A program made the translations under genes and the position numbers. DNA of 64,000 nucleotides from an uncultured bacterium. GTDB taxonomy: Bacteria; Elusimicrobiota; Elusimicrobia; Elusimicrobiales; Elusimicrobiaceae. How positions within the stretch are numbered: the first letter of the stretch is position 1; every line of letters starts with the position of its first letter. Below the pieces are notes generated by a model. It saw nothing but the letters and a program-made list of their open reading frames with translations, was not told the DNA's origin and made no database searches. The stretch covers positions 1 through 64,000 of the forward strand of contig CASFTM010000004.1 in assembly GCA_949297775.1 (NCBI GenBank), read 5' to 3'. Positions 62,338 through 64,000 of this stretch are shown here, one piece after another.

Positions 62338-63477
62338 TTAGCGTTTCCAACCGTTGGTATCGCGGTAATAAAAATAGCTTTGCAGATTTTTCATAATCTG
62401 CAACGGCCAATGACTGCCGTTTTCAAACATCATCGGCATAGATATCATTCCGTCAAACCCCATATCAAACAACCGCTTGCCCATTTTATTTTCTTCTTCA
62501 AAAGCGGCCAAAGCGATAATAACGCCGGAAAACCCTTTTTTACGCAATTCACCGGTTAAATAGCAGCCGCCGCCGCCCGGTACAATAATGTCAGTCAAAA
62601 TTACATCAAATTTTTTTCCGGCGTGCGTCACATCATACAGCAAAGCGGCCGTGTCTTCATAATACGCTATGTCCCAGCCCGGCAAGAATTTTCCGCTCAA
62701 ATGCATTTGCCGCATGCGGGCAATAACGGACCAACGGTCGTTTAAGACTGCCATTTTAAGGCCAGGCGGCAGCTTTTCGGCCACCTGCCTCACCCGCACA
62801 GCCCCGGGAAGCAAACCTTTCCAAGAAGCATCCTGATTAGCCTTAGGCGTATGCAGAAAAAATTCCACCCCGCGGTATTTTCTGTCCGCGCGTTGGTCCA
62901 GGCTTTTCAGCCACATTCCGCGCATTGTCGGGCTGACGAGTTCCGCCGCATACGCCACATATTCCTGTGCGGCGCGGTAGGCCGGATCCGCGGATGATAT
63001 GACTGTTTTTAGCGAGGACAACTTTCCATTCATCCGGCTGATTTTTCCCATTAATTCCGCTTTCTCCACCGCGGACAGGGTGCGTTTTTCATCCTCTTTG
63101 CTTTGGTAGTACAAAAAAACATCCATTTCCTTCTTAAAATTCTGAAAGCTTTCCATTACTTGGTGGTATTCCGTTAATGCCTTTCTCATTTGGGCGGCGG
63201 TAGGCTCCTCCAAAAGCGTAATGCCCCGCAGCCGGGGGGTTGAGAAAATATAACGCTCTATTTCCGCCACTCCCTTGGACAACATAGGTTTCCCGCCCGG
63301 CAAAATTTTGCCTTGTACCACCCGGCAGGGAATACGGGCTTGACGGGCGGCCTGCGAAGAAAGCTGTTCCGCCGAGCGTTTTACACCTATTTGGGTAAGT
63401 TCCTGGATGATCCGGTGCTGCTGTGCGGCGCACGGATACGCCACACTAAACGACAATAACAAAAAGATCCATTTCAT
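62338..63477 (-). CDS. Exported protein with C-terminal receiver-like domain, paralogue 3
   Basis: A 379-residue homologue, first in the array on the minus strand. The signal peptide is short (MKWIFLLLSFSVAYPCAAQ). Conserved points are RVVQGKILPGG, EIERYIF, SFQNFKKEMDVFLYYQSKEDE, EYVAYAAELVSPTMRG, VLNDRWSVI, the Asp in FDVILTDIIVPGGGGCYLTG, IIALAAF and the end SYFYYRDTNGWKR. It is separated from paralogue 2 by 51 bp with no clear terminator, so they may be one transcript. The start has a good AAGGAG site. No function is known for any of the three. Confidence 0.82.
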   Translation of the reverse strand: MKWIFLLLSFSVAYPCAAQQHRIIQELTQIGVKRSAEQLSSQAARQARIPCRVVQGKILPGGKPMLSKGVAEIERYIFSTPRLRGITLLEEPTAAQMRKALTEYHQVMESFQNFKKEMDVFLYYQSKEDEKRTLSAVEKAELMGKISRMNGKLSSLKTVISSADPAYRAAQEYVAYAAELVSPTMRGMWLKSLDQRADRKYRGVEFFLHTPKANQDASWKGLLPGAVRVRQVAEKLPPGLKMAVLNDRWSVIARMRQMHLSGKFLPGWDIAYYEDTAALLYDVTHAGKKFDVILTDIIVPGGGGCYLTGELRKKGFSGVIIALAAFEEENKMGKRLFDMGFDGMISMPMMFENGSHWPLQIMKNLQSYFYYRDTNGWKR

Positions 63478-63546
63478 ACCGGCTCCTTGCCAAACATATA
63501 AATAAAAGGAATATCATTTAAAAAATAACAGAAATAAGAAGGAAGG

Positions 63547-63590
63547 ACAAGGGTCAAAGGGCCTAAAAACAATTGGGCCCGGACCTATCA
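63547..63590. promoter_or_regulatory. Motif upstream of receiver-type gene 3
   Basis: ACAAGGGTCAAAGGGCC ... TTGGGCCCGGACCTATC, 70-115 bp upstream of the gene 3 start. Same start and end words as at 61028. Confidence 0.45.
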
Positions 63591-64000
63591 GAGAAAAACG
63601 GAAAGGACTAAAAAATAACCCGCCATCAAGGTAAGGCCGGTCGGGACGGCAACAGCCGCCCATTCGCGGCTTTTAATGCCCAGTTTTTCAGCAGCAACGA
63701 TGTTGGGCAAATTGCCCTGCACCAGCATACTGCCAAAAGCCGCCAAACCAATGACCATATACACCAAGTCCTTTGACGAAATGGTCGGCACAATTTCAAT
63801 AGCGGCCAGCGTGGCGTTGTCAATAATAACCGAAACGGCATTTGCCAAAAACAATACTTTCCCGCCTAAATGCGTAATCGTGCTCTGGGCCAGCGGACGC
63901 AGCCCCGTGCTGATTAAGTTAAGCGCCGCCACGAACATATAGATATGCCAGGTGCGCCGCAGCATAGAGGCGTAAGTTTCTTTATCTTCGCGGATGTGCA
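63588..64000 (-). CDS. DUF1646-like permease, C-terminal part (cut by window end)
   Basis: The reading frame is open to the end of the window, so the start lies beyond it; about 137 residues are visible. They contain several membrane helices with ANAVSVIIDNATLAAIEI, GSMLVQGNLPNIVAAEKLGI and SREWAAVAVPTGLTLMAG, which match the DUF1646 family of predicted ion (possibly sodium/proton-type) transporters, with its Asp-Asn and Gly-Asn motifs. The in-frame ATG at 63965 is internal, since matching residues (ETYAS) continue upstream of it. Substrate unknown. Confidence 0.8.
   Translation of the reverse strand, partial: HIREDKETYASMLRRTWHIYMFVAALNLISTGLRPLAQSTITHLGGKVLFLANAVSVIIDNATLAAIEIVPTISSKDLVYMVIGLAAFGSMLVQGNLPNIVAAEKLGIKSREWAAVAVPTGLTLMAGYFLVLSVFL

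Overview
The window looks like chromosomal DNA of a fermentative, diderm gut bacterium, most likely an Elusimicrobiota (Elusimicrobiaceae-like, such as the bird- and mammal-gut lineages). This assignment is inference. The clues are an outer membrane with Omp85-like and other beta-barrel proteins, LpoB-type lipoproteins, type IV pilin genes each carrying the same unusual AT-rich leader, an electron-bifurcating FeFe hydrogenase (HydABC), a membrane pyrophosphatase, and several exported protein families I cannot place. Most genes are moderately GC-rich and packed in short operons closed by strong, often bidirectional hairpin terminators. There is one tRNA (Asp), no rRNA, no CRISPR array, and no recognisable transposase or integrase.

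Layout: 0.1-3.8 kb holds an M48 protease / LemA / alkaline-phosphatase-fold membrane transferase operon (minus). 3.9-6.9 kb holds two tandem paralogous exported proteins of unknown function. 7.0-20.7 kb is mixed housekeeping and transport: pyrimidine-nucleoside phosphorylase, an AsmA-like protein, QueH, CorA, an alanine symporter, a nucleoside phosphorylase, a TPR-receptor Ser/Thr kinase, MurI, PgeF, a CPA2 antiporter, a receiver-GGDEF protein and FluC. 20.9-24.3 kb holds phosphoglucomutase, a small barrel protein, MurB and tRNA-Asp. 24.3-26.4 kb is a visibly AT-richer patch with an exported ankyrin protein and a TPR protein; the 3' end of tRNA-Asp with its terminator is duplicated on the far side of the ankyrin gene.

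26.5-30.1 kb is a guanine-nucleotide operon (guaB-guaA-dCMP deaminase). 30.1-35.2 kb has a short one-POTRA Omp85-like protein, an exported protein with a glutaminase-like Cys-His-Asp signature, and the pyrophosphatase pump. Two type IV pilin genes at 35.3 and 43.4 kb each lie next to a repeat-rich noncoding stretch. Between them are a DUF4156-like lipoprotein, an M3 peptidase and an operon starting with an IspH domain fused to a UbiA-like membrane domain, followed by phosphofructokinase and RlmB. At 44.7 kb is a purple-acid-phosphatase-like protein with its metal ligands replaced.

46.0-49.2 kb is a barrel / histidine kinase / coiled-coil / AI-2E-family operon. 49.2-54.4 kb is an envelope operon: a pilin-like protein without Glu5, LpoB, a COG3014-type lipoprotein, an LPP20-like protein, an FKBP and two small anchored proteins. 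54.4-59.6 kb holds an EamA exporter and hydCBA behind a consensus promoter. 59.8-63.5 kb holds three tandem exported proteins ending in a receiver-like domain, which is the most unusual system here. The window ends inside a DUF1646-like permease.

Metabolically the set fits an anaerobe that ferments sugars (Pgm, Pfk), disposes of electrons as H2 (HydABC), recovers energy from pyrophosphate (HppA), scavenges nucleosides and peptides, and invests heavily in cell-envelope proteins.
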